A stretch of 5,518 bases of DNA from the NCBI GenBank assembly GCA_937942405.1, contig CALDEN010000020.1:1-5518 (forward strand), written 5' to 3'. Position 1 is the stretch's first letter. Each line of letters begins with the position of its first letter. Origin of the DNA: an uncultured Saprospiraceae bacterium (lineage in GTDB: Bacteria > Bacteroidota > Bacteroidia > Chitinophagales > Saprospiraceae). The position numbers and the translations under genes are program-made. Positions 1 to 5,518 of this stretch are shown here, piece by piece. The notes under the pieces are model-generated. The model did no database searches, was not told where the DNA came from, and was given only the letters and a program-made list of their open reading frames with translations.

Positions 1-7
1 TTATTTC

Positions 8-1027
8 ATGATAAATCTTATTAGCGATACGGTTACTAAACCAGATGAGCATATGCTCGCTGCGATGATGGCTGCAGAAGTGGGTGATGATGTGTTCGGC
101 GATGATCCGAGTGTTCAGAAATTACAACAAGAACTGGCTACAATGTTCGGAAAAGAGGCAGGCCTTTTCTGCCCGTCAGGAACGATGACTAATCAGATAG
201 CCATAAAAGTGCATACTAATCCACTCGATGAAATGATCTGTGATCACTACTCTCACGTTTATCAATATGAGACCGCAGGATATGGATTCCACTCTGGAAT
301 CGGTGTAAACTTAATACATGGAACCAATGGTAAAATCACTGCCGAACAACTCAAAGCGGCTATTAAACCCGTCCACGACTGGCTTCCCATCTCTAAGCTG
401 GTAGTATTAGAAAACTCATGTAATAAAGGTGGTGGCTCATATTATTCCATCGACGAAATACGTCCGATCGCTCAAGTGTGTAGAGAAAATAATTTAAAAC
501 TTCATCTAGACGGAGCTCGACTTTTTAATGTACTCGTGGAAACAAAAGAGCGTACAGAAGATATCGGAGAACTCTTTGACAGTATCTCTATCTGTTTATC
601 CAAAGGCTTAGGTGCTCCAGTAGGGTCGGTACTATTAGGAGATACATCGTTTATCCAACAAGCCAAAAGATTCCGTAAAGTCATGGGAGGTGGAATGAGA
701 CAGGCAGGATACCTCGCCGCTGCATGCAGTTATGCTTTAAAAAACAACATCGACCGATTAAAAATAGATAATGATCGAGCCAAAGATTTAGGGGCTCACC
801 TATCTAAATGCAGTTATGTAAAAGAAGTCAGACCTGTCATGACCAATATCGTCATCTTTGATCTGACCCATGGTTTAAGTGCCGATGTATTTCTGAAAGA
901 GCTCAATAATCTGGGAATACTTGCTGCCCCATTTGGGCCTGCCACGGTACGATTTGTAACCCATCTAGACGTGGATCAAGAAATGATCGATAGCGTAAAA
1001 GATAGCTTAGATAAATTGAAATTTTAG
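8..1027 (+). CDS. ltaE: Low-specificity L-threonine aldolase (PLP fold type I)
   Basis: The predicted enzyme cleaves L-threonine or L-allo-threonine to glycine and acetaldehyde in the cytoplasm, using pyridoxal phosphate. At 339 residues it is the usual length for the family. It opens with the typical SDTVTKP segment, followed by a glycine/aspartate-rich stretch (GDDVFGDDPSV, residues 26-36). His83 matches the residue that stacks on PLP. Asp168 in LHLDGAR is the expected partner of the pyridine nitrogen, with Arg171 beside it. Lys199 in SKGLGAPVGS is the expected Schiff-base lysine. The GGGMRQAGYLAAA segment (227-239) is also characteristic. The ATG at 8 fits the N-terminus of homologues; only seven bases precede it, so its promoter and ribosome site lie outside the window. 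Its TAG stop overlaps the stop of the opposing BFN gene. The family is clear, but stereochemical preference (L-threonine versus L-allo-threonine) cannot be read from sequence. Confidence 0.95.
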   Translation: MINLISDTVTKPDEHMLAAMMAAEVGDDVFGDDPSVQKLQQELATMFGKEAGLFCPSGTMTNQIAIKVHTNPLDEMICDHYSHVYQYETAGYGFHSGIGVNLIHGTNGKITAEQLKAAIKPVHDWLPISKLVVLENSCNKGGGSYYSIDEIRPIAQVCRENNLKLHLDGARLFNVLVETKERTEDIGELFDSISICLSKGLGAPVGSVLLGDTSFIQQAKRFRKVMGGGMRQAGYLAAACSYALKNNIDRLKIDNDRAKDLGAHLSKCSYVKEVRPVMTNIVIFDLTHGLSADVFLKELNNLGILAAPFGPATVRFVTHLDVDQEMIDSVKDSLDKLKF

Positions 1028-1611
1028 TTGGTCTCTCTCTTGTTGATCTCGTCTCTAATTTTAGCGGCTTTTTCGTAGTCTTCTTCAGCGAGGACATCGT
1101 CTAGCATCTTATTGAGAGCATTGAGAGAGTAGTTAGCAAGGTTGTTTTTATCCTTACTAGATGTGTTTACTTCTGATTTTAGGATCTTATCGCTTTCGTT
1201 GTCATCGAGGACTACTCCTGCAGACTCCATGATAAATTCAAAAGTAAATATCGGACACTCATATCTTACCGCCATGGCTATCGCATCCGAAGTACGAGAG
1301 TCTATTTTGACCGTTTCTCCATTTTGAACACAGATCAGCTGAGCATAAAAAATCCCATCCAGGAGATTATTGATCACGATTTCTTTGATCTCGATATTGT
1401 AAGTATCCAGTGTGTTTTTAAACAAATCATGGGTCAGCGGACGATTAGGACTCATGTTTTCCATGGCCACAGCGATAGCCTGGGCTTCAAATCCTCCGAT
1501 CACGATAGGAAGTCTGCGTTCTCCTCCGATCTCTCCGAGAACGACTGCATAATTGTGTGATTGGGTCACACTATGAGACAAGGCTACTATATCTAATTCT
1601 ATTCTGTTCAA
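1024..1611 (-). CDS. Bifunctional nuclease (BFN/DUF151) domain protein with C-terminal UVR motif
   Basis: This 195-residue soluble protein has two parts. Residues 1-130 form a BFN/DUF151 domain with the hallmark segments YAVVLGE (21-27), RRLPIVIGGFEAQAIA (32-47), and SRTSDAIAMAVRYECPIF (105-122). Residues 162-193 form a UVR motif (LNKMLDDVLAEEDYEKAAKIRDEI), the helical hairpin known from UvrB and UvrC that mediates protein contacts. A variable linker of about 30 residues joins them. Some BFN proteins have been reported to have DNase and RNase activity, but the role of the bacterial members is poorly defined, so a specific function here would be a guess. The start must be a TTG at 1611: an in-frame TAG lies at 1621-1623, there is no in-frame ATG between, and the conserved family N-terminus begins right at this codon. 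The gene is convergent with ltaE, with overlapping stops, and divergent from the TPR gene. Confidence 0.9.
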   Translation of the reverse strand: MNRIELDIVALSHSVTQSHNYAVVLGEIGGERRLPIVIGGFEAQAIAVAMENMSPNRPLTHDLFKNTLDTYNIEIKEIVINNLLDGIFYAQLICVQNGETVKIDSRTSDAIAMAVRYECPIFTFEFIMESAGVVLDDNESDKILKSEVNTSSKDKNNLANYSLNALNKMLDDVLAEEDYEKAAKIRDEINKRETN

Positions 1612-1619
1612 TTGGTCAT
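1609..1619 (-). promoter_or_regulatory. TTG start region of the BFN gene with an overlapping ATG minicistron
   Basis: On the minus strand an ATG at 1619-1617 opens a three-codon reading frame (Met-Thr-Asn-stop). Its TGA stop overlaps the TTG at 1611-1609 in a TTGA arrangement, and that TTG is the only plausible start for the BFN protein. There is no Shine-Dalgarno-like purine run just upstream. This could be translational coupling through a leader peptide, a plain TTG start with a chance ATG nearby, or a one-base sequence error that took the true ATG out of frame. The sequence shows the geometry only; the mechanism is inference. Confidence 0.4.
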
Positions 1620-1632
1620 ACTAATTCAGTCA

Positions 1633-1640
1633 TAAAGATA
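1633..1640 (-). promoter_or_regulatory. Possible Bacteroidota-type -7 promoter element for the BFN gene
   Basis: Read on the minus strand, these bases are TATCTTTA, one mismatch from the TAnnTTTG -7 consensus used by the primary sigma factor of Bacteroidota. It sits about 21 bases before the TTG start of the BFN gene. I see no convincing TTG -33 box at the usual spacing, and the region is AT-rich, so a chance match is quite possible. Confidence 0.28.
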
Positions 1641-1704
1641 GATTTTTGAAACATACCTCATAACTAGATAAAGTCATATTTTTAAATTTTTTAATATCAT
1701 AGCT

Positions 1705-2022
1705 ATGTCGAGAATTGAACGTTTGTTGGAATTTATTGAAGAAGAGAAGAATGATCCTTTCCTTTACTTTGCTTTGGCACAGGAATACGAGAAACAAGAT
1801 CAACTTAAAAAAGCACTAGAATACTACCTTCTACTCACCAGAGACTTTCCAGATTATGTAGGAACCTACTACCATCTAGGGCATTTATACCAAGAAATAG
1901 ATGATTCAGAAAAGGCATTACAAATCTACGCCAAAGGAATAGAAGTCGCCTCCGCTAAAGGTGATCACCATGCCTTAAGCGAGCTACGCAATGCCAAAAC
2001 CAATTGTGAATTAGGTGTATAG
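1705..2022 (+). CDS. Small tetratricopeptide-repeat (TPR) protein
   Basis: This 105-residue protein is made almost entirely of TPR helices. One repeat covers roughly residues 18-50 (LYFALAQEYEKQDQLKKALE) and a second roughly 52-85 (TYYHLGHLYQEIDDSEKALQ), each with the expected small and aromatic residues at helix-packing positions. A short helix precedes them and another follows (about 88-101). There is no signal peptide or membrane segment, so it is probably cytoplasmic. TPR units bind partner proteins; nothing here names the partner, and neither neighbouring gene identifies one. The ATG at 1705 is preceded by a very AT-rich stretch without a Shine-Dalgarno sequence. The stop lies 2 bases from the stop of the convergent dapF gene. 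The coding frame is open and family-like, so I regard it as real, but its function is unknown. Confidence 0.88.
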   Translation: MSRIERLLEFIEEEKNDPFLYFALAQEYEKQDQLKKALEYYLLLTRDFPDYVGTYYHLGHLYQEIDDSEKALQIYAKGIEVASAKGDHHALSELRNAKTNCELGV

Positions 2023-2024
2023 AC

Positions 2025-2804
2025 TTATAATCGGATCATTCCTGTATTGACCACTTTTGCCGGACCTATTAACCATATTTCATTATACCTGTCAGCCAAT
2101 GCTTTAAATTTGACTTTAAGTCGTCCTCCTTTAGTGGAGATACTTATGGACTTAGATGTAAGCTTCTGTGCATAATGACTGATCAGAGCAGACGCCACTA
2201 CTCCCGTTCCACAAGAATAGGTTTCGTCCTCGACACCTCGTTCATAGGTAGCCACTTTTAATCCTTTCTTATCTAGCTGTACAAAGTTTACATTGACTCC
2301 TTCTTCCGCATACTTAGTACTATATCTGATTTTTTGTCCTTTTTTAAAAACATCTATGCCATCCACCATTTCTACAAACTGCACATAATGCGGCGAGCCT
2401 GTATTGAGAAAATAGTCTTTTCTGACTTTTTCAGGAAGTAAGGTATCACTCATTTTTAGATGAACGAGATCATTCTTTACATAAGCCTCATGTAAGCCAT
2501 CTATAGCCATAAACGAACAATTCTCTTTAAACACGTTCAGCTCATAGGCAAAATGAACCAAGCACCTCCCTCCATTACCACACATACTAGAGACTCCCCC
2601 ATCAGCATTGTAATAAGTCATCGAAAAATCCTCCTTCTTACTACTGCCTAATAGAATTAAACCATCTGCTCCTATTCCGAAACGTCTAGTACACAAAGCT
2701 TTGATTTTTGCTCGAGAGAGCTTTTTCTTGATACTTCCTTTACGATCATCTATGATTATAAAATCATTACCCGTTCCATGATATTTAGTAAATGCTACTT
2801 CCAT
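2025..2804 (-). CDS. dapF: Diaminopimelate epimerase
   Basis: DapF interconverts LL- and meso-2,6-diaminopimelate, the step that supplies meso-DAP for peptidoglycan and for lysine synthesis. The protein starting at the ATG at 2804 has 259 residues, slightly shorter than the common length of about 275. It begins with the family signature FTKYHGTGNDFIIID (residues 5-19). The two catalytic cysteines are present: Cys75 in MCGNGGRC and Cys198 in ETYSCGTG. The substrate-binding segments YYNADGG (64-70), NTGSPHYV (134-141), GVNVNFV (169-175) and YERGVEDET (187-195) are also intact, so the enzyme should be active. The frame can be extended to a TTG at 2840, but that adds twelve residues absent from the family and runs through the hairpin at 2826-2853, so I prefer the ATG. 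It is convergent with the TPR gene and divergent from the protease gene; no other lysine-pathway gene is in view. Confidence 0.96.
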   Translation of the reverse strand: MEVAFTKYHGTGNDFIIIDDRKGSIKKKLSRAKIKALCTRRFGIGADGLILLGSSKKEDFSMTYYNADGGVSSMCGNGGRCLVHFAYELNVFKENCSFMAIDGLHEAYVKNDLVHLKMSDTLLPEKVRKDYFLNTGSPHYVQFVEMVDGIDVFKKGQKIRYSTKYAEEGVNVNFVQLDKKGLKVATYERGVEDETYSCGTGVVASALISHYAQKLTSKSISISTKGGRLKVKFKALADRYNEIWLIGPAKVVNTGMIRL

Positions 2805-2825
2805 AACTACAAAGTTGCAAACTAA

Positions 2826-2853
2826 AAAGGGCACCTCCAAAGAAGTACCCTTT
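2826..2853 (-). terminator. Strong hairpin, probable intrinsic terminator
   Basis: Read on the minus strand, AAAGGGTACTTC pairs with the 3' arm ending GAGGTGCCCTTT. This gives a stem of about 12 pairs, including some G-U pairs, closed by a loop of about four bases, and the 3' arm runs into a tract of five Ts (three of them in the stem). In the plus direction the 3' arm is followed by CTTTAATTTT, a weaker T-rich tail, so it could act both ways. No intact gene lies upstream of it in either direction: it sits between dapF and the divergent protease. It lies about 35 bases after the stop of the apparent gene remnant at 2889-2978, which it probably once served. An alternative is an attenuator in the dapF leader, since it ends about 22 bases before the dapF ATG. 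Confidence 0.6.
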
Positions 2854-2888
2854 CTTTAATTTTACACAAAACACGTTTTCATATTTGA

Positions 2889-2978
2889 TCAGAATAACGC
2901 ACCTAGGTCTACGCCAATTAGTATTCCATCATAATCAACATTACTATTTTTTAGTCCAAATGACTTGATTCTATCATA
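2889..2978 (-). pseudogene. Possible 3' remnant of a lost gene (protein C-terminus resembling an outer-membrane beta-barrel)
   Basis: On the minus strand these bases read as 29 codons followed by TGA at 2891-2889. The peptide ends DYDGILIGVDLGALF, with alternating hydrophobic residues, glycines and a terminal phenylalanine, as in the last strand of many outer-membrane barrel proteins. There is no start codon; an in-frame TAA lies just upstream at 2981-2979. The neighbouring frame is open from about 3040 to 2979 (CINVEKLGIVSTQFHIENN) and would join it with a one-base frameshift near 2978, suggesting a decayed gene end. A terminator-like hairpin follows downstream. Short open runs like this also arise by chance in AT-rich DNA, and I cannot name a family, so this remains tentative. 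Confidence 0.35.
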
Positions 2979-3019
2979 TTAAGATTATTTTCAATGTGAA
3001 ATTGAGTAGAAACTATTCC

Positions 3020-3027
3020 TAATTTTT
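3020..3027 (+). promoter_or_regulatory. Possible -7 promoter element for the HtrA-type protease gene
   Basis: TAATTTTT matches the Bacteroidota -7 pattern TAnnTTTG at all but the last position and lies 17 bases before the protease ATG. A TTG occurs at 3002-3004, but the 15-base gap is shorter than the usual spacing. This is the best candidate I see in the leader, and it is weak. Confidence 0.25.
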
Positions 3028-3044
3028 CTACGTTAATACATCAG

Positions 3045-4466
3045 ATGAAGAAATACATTCCCATAGTCTTGATTAGCTCGTTAATGAGTGCATTTTTTGC
3101 AGTCGTTTTATTCAACCTGCTGTTTCCTCGAGAAATCATAATCGAAGAGCAAAACGTAGCTCAGCAGGTAACCAATGACTTACTGCTATCGGATAGATTT
3201 AATACATCCTATCACTCATCAGCCCCTACTAATTTTATCGAAGCGGCAAACAAAAGTGTAGAGGCCGTGGTTTTTATCAGTTCAATGAAAGACCGAGAGC
3301 AAAGCAACAAGTTTACTCGGAAATTCAATACATCTACAGGCTCTGGAGTAATCATCTCGTCAGACGGTTATATCGTGACCAACGATCATGTCATCAAAGA
3401 TGCCGAACGTATAGAAGTCATGCTCAATAATAATCGAGAGTACGAAGCCAAGGTTATCGGAAAAGATCCGACTACTGATCTTGCATTATTAAAAATAGAA
3501 GCGAATGCACTGCCCTACTTGAGTTTTGGTAATTCGGATTCGTTACAAATCGGAGAGTGGGTAATGGCTATCGGAAATCCATTCAGATTACAATCTACCG
3601 TAACCGCAGGAATCGTCAGTGCCAAAGCTAGAGGAATCAATATACTCTCCCAGCAAGGCATCGAATCATTTATACAAACAGATGCAGCCGTCAACCCAGG
3701 GAACAGTGGAGGGGCTCTTATAAACACAAGAGGAGACCTACTAGGGATCAACTCTGCTATCATGTCCAATAGTGGAAAGTATGAAGGCTATTCATTTGCA
3801 ATACCTTCTAATCTGGCAAAGAAGATCATTTATGATATCAAAGAGTTCGGTGCAGTACAGCGAGGATGGATGGGCATAACCATCGTCAACGTAAATGCCG
3901 AGATCGCCAATGAACTCGGTGTAGAAGCAATAGAAGGCGTATACCTAGAAGCAGTCAGTAAAGATGGAGCTGCCAAGGAAGCTGGTCTAAGACGTAATGA
4001 TTTATTGACTTCAGTCAATGGATTTGAGACCAATGCCGTTCCTTCATTTATGGAACAAGTAGCTCGTTACCGCCCTGGCGATGTCATCGAAGTAGGTTAT
4101 TTTAGAAATGGTCAGAGGCTTAAAGCCAAAATCACTTTACGGAATCAATTAAATACCACAGACTTCGTTGCCGTTAGAAAAGACAAAATATTATCTGATT
4201 TAGGTTTTGAGTTACGGAGTTTAGACACCAAAGAATCTAAAAGATTAAACACACAAGGGATCTATGTAGTCAGTATATATGGCAACTCTGTGATCAAAGA
4301 AACCAATATGGAACCTGGATATATTATAACATCCATCAACGATAAGCCGATCAAAGACATCGATATGCTTGTGGATTATCTAGAGCAGAATAAAGGAACC
4401 ATATACCTAGAGGGGTTTTATGAAAAATATCCCGGTGAATATCCGTATAGCTTCCTCAATAGATAA
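3045..4466 (+). CDS. htrA: Do/HtrA-family (DegP/DegQ-like) serine endopeptidase, membrane-anchored, two PDZ domains
   Basis: This 473-residue envelope protease is predicted to degrade or refold misfolded periplasmic proteins. Residues 4-27 are a hydrophobic N-terminal segment (IPIVLISSLMSAFFAVVLF) that would act as a signal anchor or uncleaved signal; I see no lipobox and no clear AxA cleavage site. The trypsin-like domain (about 65-265) carries the full triad: His115 in VTNDHVI, Asp145 in TTDLALLKI and Ser221 in NPGNSGGAL. PDZ1 covers about 274-366 and PDZ2 about 384-460, so the architecture is that of DegP/DegQ rather than single-PDZ DegS. The stretch between the first core strand and GSGVIIS is short (about 15 residues), so the LA loop is much shorter than in E. 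coli DegP. The gene is divergent from dapF and lies 45 bases upstream of the carboxyltransferase gene. A Do-family assignment is secure; choosing DegP over DegQ is not possible. Confidence 0.95.
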   Translation: MKKYIPIVLISSLMSAFFAVVLFNLLFPREIIIEEQNVAQQVTNDLLLSDRFNTSYHSSAPTNFIEAANKSVEAVVFISSMKDREQSNKFTRKFNTSTGSGVIISSDGYIVTNDHVIKDAERIEVMLNNNREYEAKVIGKDPTTDLALLKIEANALPYLSFGNSDSLQIGEWVMAIGNPFRLQSTVTAGIVSAKARGINILSQQGIESFIQTDAAVNPGNSGGALINTRGDLLGINSAIMSNSGKYEGYSFAIPSNLAKKIIYDIKEFGAVQRGWMGITIVNVNAEIANELGVEAIEGVYLEAVSKDGAAKEAGLRRNDLLTSVNGFETNAVPSFMEQVARYRPGDVIEVGYFRNGQRLKAKITLRNQLNTTDFVAVRKDKILSDLGFELRSLDTKESKRLNTQGIYVVSIYGNSVIKETNMEPGYIITSINDKPIKDIDMLVDYLEQNKGTIYLEGFYEKYPGEYPYSFLNR

Positions 4467-4486
4467 AGCCTACATTCTTTTTTAGC

Positions 4487-4494
4487 TATCTTCG
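4487..4494 (+). promoter_or_regulatory. Possible -7 promoter element for the acyl-CoA carboxylase gene
   Basis: TATCTTCG differs by one base from the TAnnTTTG -7 consensus of Bacteroidota and lies 17 bases before the ATG at 4512, after a run of six Ts. No TTG is seen at the expected -33 distance. If real, the carboxylase gene has its own promoter and need not depend on read-through from the protease gene. I see no hairpin terminator in the 45-base gap. Confidence 0.33.
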
Positions 4495-4511
4495 TAGTCT
4501 ATTAAAAGACT

Positions 4512-5518
4512 ATGACACGGAAAGATCTCGAGTTCAATAAAAACGACGATTCCATGAAATTGGCTGTAGGCCAAATGAAACGTAGATTGGAAAAAATCTA
4601 CCAAGGAGGAGGCGAAAAGAAAATTGCAAAACACCATGCTAAAGGAAAACTAACCGCTCGCGAGCGTATCGATCTACTCATAGACGAAGGAGAAGAGCTA
4701 TTAGAAATCGGTGCATTTGCCGCTGAGGGTATGTATGCCGAATTTGGAGGTGCTCCCGCTGCAGGAGTTGTCGTAGGTATCGCCAAAGTTTCTGGAAGAT
4801 TGTGCATGATCGTAGCCAACGATGCTACAGTTAAAGCCGGTGCATGGTTTCCGATGACAGGAAAGAAAAATCTACGAGCCCAAGAAATCGCATTAGAAAA
4901 TCGATTACCGATCATCTATCTCGTCGACAGTGCAGGAGTATTCCTCCCCTTACAAGATGAGATCTTCCCTGACAAAGAACACTTCGGACGTATATTTAGA
5001 AACAATGCCATACTCAGTAGTAAAGGCATTCCTCAGATCGCTGCAATCATGGGCAGCTGTGTAGCTGGAGGTGCATACCTACCTATTATGTCAGATGAAT
5101 CCATCATCGTAGAAGGTACAGGTTCTATATTCCTTGCTGGCCCCTATCTCGTAAAAGCAGCTATCGGAGAAACGACCGATAACGAAACACTAGGAGGTGC
5201 AACTACTCACAGCGAGATCTCTGGAGTCACAGATTATAAAGTGGCCGATGACCAAGAGTGTCTCGAAAAAATAAGAACGCTGGTAGGTCAGATGGGGCAT
5301 TTCCCCAATGCCGGTTTTGATCGTATAAAAGCAGCAGATCCTAAACTAGATCCCAAAGGCATCACCGGCATTTTTCCAGAAGACAGAACCAAGCCGTACA
5401 AAACAGTCGAAATACTAAAACGCATCGTAGATAATTCAGAAATCACGGAGTATAAAAAAGAATACGGCAAAACCATTATCTGTGCTTATGCCAGAATAGA
5501 TGGATGGTCAGTCGGAAT
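4512..5518 (+). CDS. Biotin-dependent acyl-CoA carboxylase, beta (carboxyltransferase) subunit, 3'-truncated by window
   Basis: The reading frame from ATG 4512 stays open for 335 codons to the window edge; the family is about 510-545 residues, so roughly the last third is missing. The product is the carboxyltransferase subunit that moves CO2 from biotin to an acyl-CoA. The crotonase-like N-terminal domain is nearly complete: KHHAKGKLTARERIDLLID (40-58), MIVANDATVKAGAWFP (99-114), IYLVDSAGVFLPLQDEIFP (135-153), HFGRIF (157-162), MGSCVAGGAYLPIMSDES (180-197) and GSIFLAGPYLVKAAIGE (204-220). The FPDKEHFGR and SCVAGGAYLP wording is closest to methylcrotonyl-CoA carboxylase beta (leucine degradation), but propionyl- or geranyl-CoA cannot be excluded. 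No biotin-carrying alpha subunit is in view. It follows the protease by 45 bases with no Shine-Dalgarno; the reading starts at the first ATG that gives a family-like N-terminus. Confidence 0.93.
   Translation, partial: MTRKDLEFNKNDDSMKLAVGQMKRRLEKIYQGGGEKKIAKHHAKGKLTARERIDLLIDEGEELLEIGAFAAEGMYAEFGGAPAAGVVVGIAKVSGRLCMIVANDATVKAGAWFPMTGKKNLRAQEIALENRLPIIYLVDSAGVFLPLQDEIFPDKEHFGRIFRNNAILSSKGIPQIAAIMGSCVAGGAYLPIMSDESIIVEGTGSIFLAGPYLVKAAIGETTDNETLGGATTHSEISGVTDYKVADDQECLEKIRTLVGQMGHFPNAGFDRIKAADPKLDPKGITGIFPEDRTKPYKTVEILKRIVDNSEITEYKKEYGKTIICAYARIDGWSVG

Noticed and set aside
1324..1560. Open plus-strand frame within the BFN gene
   Set aside because: It lies wholly antisense to a clearly conserved BFN domain and shows no domain of its own.
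2805..2840. N-terminal extension of DapF from the TTG at 2840
   Set aside because: The extra twelve residues precede the standard family N-terminus and are encoded by the hairpin; the ATG at 2804 fits homologues better.
2805..3044. tRNA, small RNA or riboswitch in the divergent intergenic region
   Set aside because: I found only one clear stem-loop; there is no cloverleaf, T-loop motif or multi-stem architecture, and the rest is AT-rich.
3515..3769. Minus-strand frame within the protease gene
   Set aside because: It is antisense to the catalytic Asp/Ser region of the protease and has no recognisable features.
4598..4915. Open frame on the minus strand inside the carboxylase gene
   Set aside because: It is the complement of the carboxyltransferase frame; the product is low-complexity, rich in Ser, Pro and Ala, and resembles no family.
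1..5518. Mobile element, CRISPR array or defence system
   Set aside because: There are no transposase or integrase frames, terminal inverted repeats, spaced direct repeats or nuclease-toxin pairs. The BFN protein is a widespread housekeeping family and its neighbours are metabolic genes, so I do not call it a defence gene.

Overview
The window is an ordinary chromosomal stretch of housekeeping genes, most likely from a member of the Bacteroidota. Several things point there. Composition is moderately AT-rich. No start codon has a clear Shine-Dalgarno sequence. The gene at 1024-1611 has the BFN-plus-UVR architecture common in that phylum, and the carboxyltransferase and Do-protease sequences have the wording I associate with it. 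I cannot fix a genus from the sequence; a Saprospiria- or Flavobacteriia-like lineage is only a guess.

Layout from left to right: a complete low-specificity threonine aldolase (+, 8-1027); a bifunctional-nuclease (BFN/DUF151) protein with a C-terminal UVR motif (-, 1024-1611), which appears to start with TTG; a 105-residue TPR protein (+, 1705-2022); diaminopimelate epimerase DapF (-, 2025-2804); a 240-bp divergent intergenic region holding a strong hairpin and what looks like the fossil 3' end of a lost gene; a membrane-anchored Do/HtrA serine protease with two PDZ domains (+, 3045-4466); and the first 335 codons of a biotin-dependent acyl-CoA carboxylase beta subunit (+, 4512 to the window edge).

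The first four genes alternate strands, and both convergent pairs are packed stop against stop: a 4-bp overlap at 1024-1027 and a 2-bp gap at 2023-2024. Only the protease and the carboxyltransferase run in the same direction (45-bp gap). The genes do not form a recognisable pathway: amino-acid turnover (threonine aldolase), lysine/peptidoglycan precursor synthesis (DapF), envelope protein quality control (HtrA) and acyl-CoA carboxylation are independent jobs.

I found no convincing previously undescribed system. The points most worth a second look are the probable gene remnant with its surviving terminator between dapF and the protease, and the TTG start of the BFN gene, which is overlapped by a tiny out-of-frame ATG reading frame.
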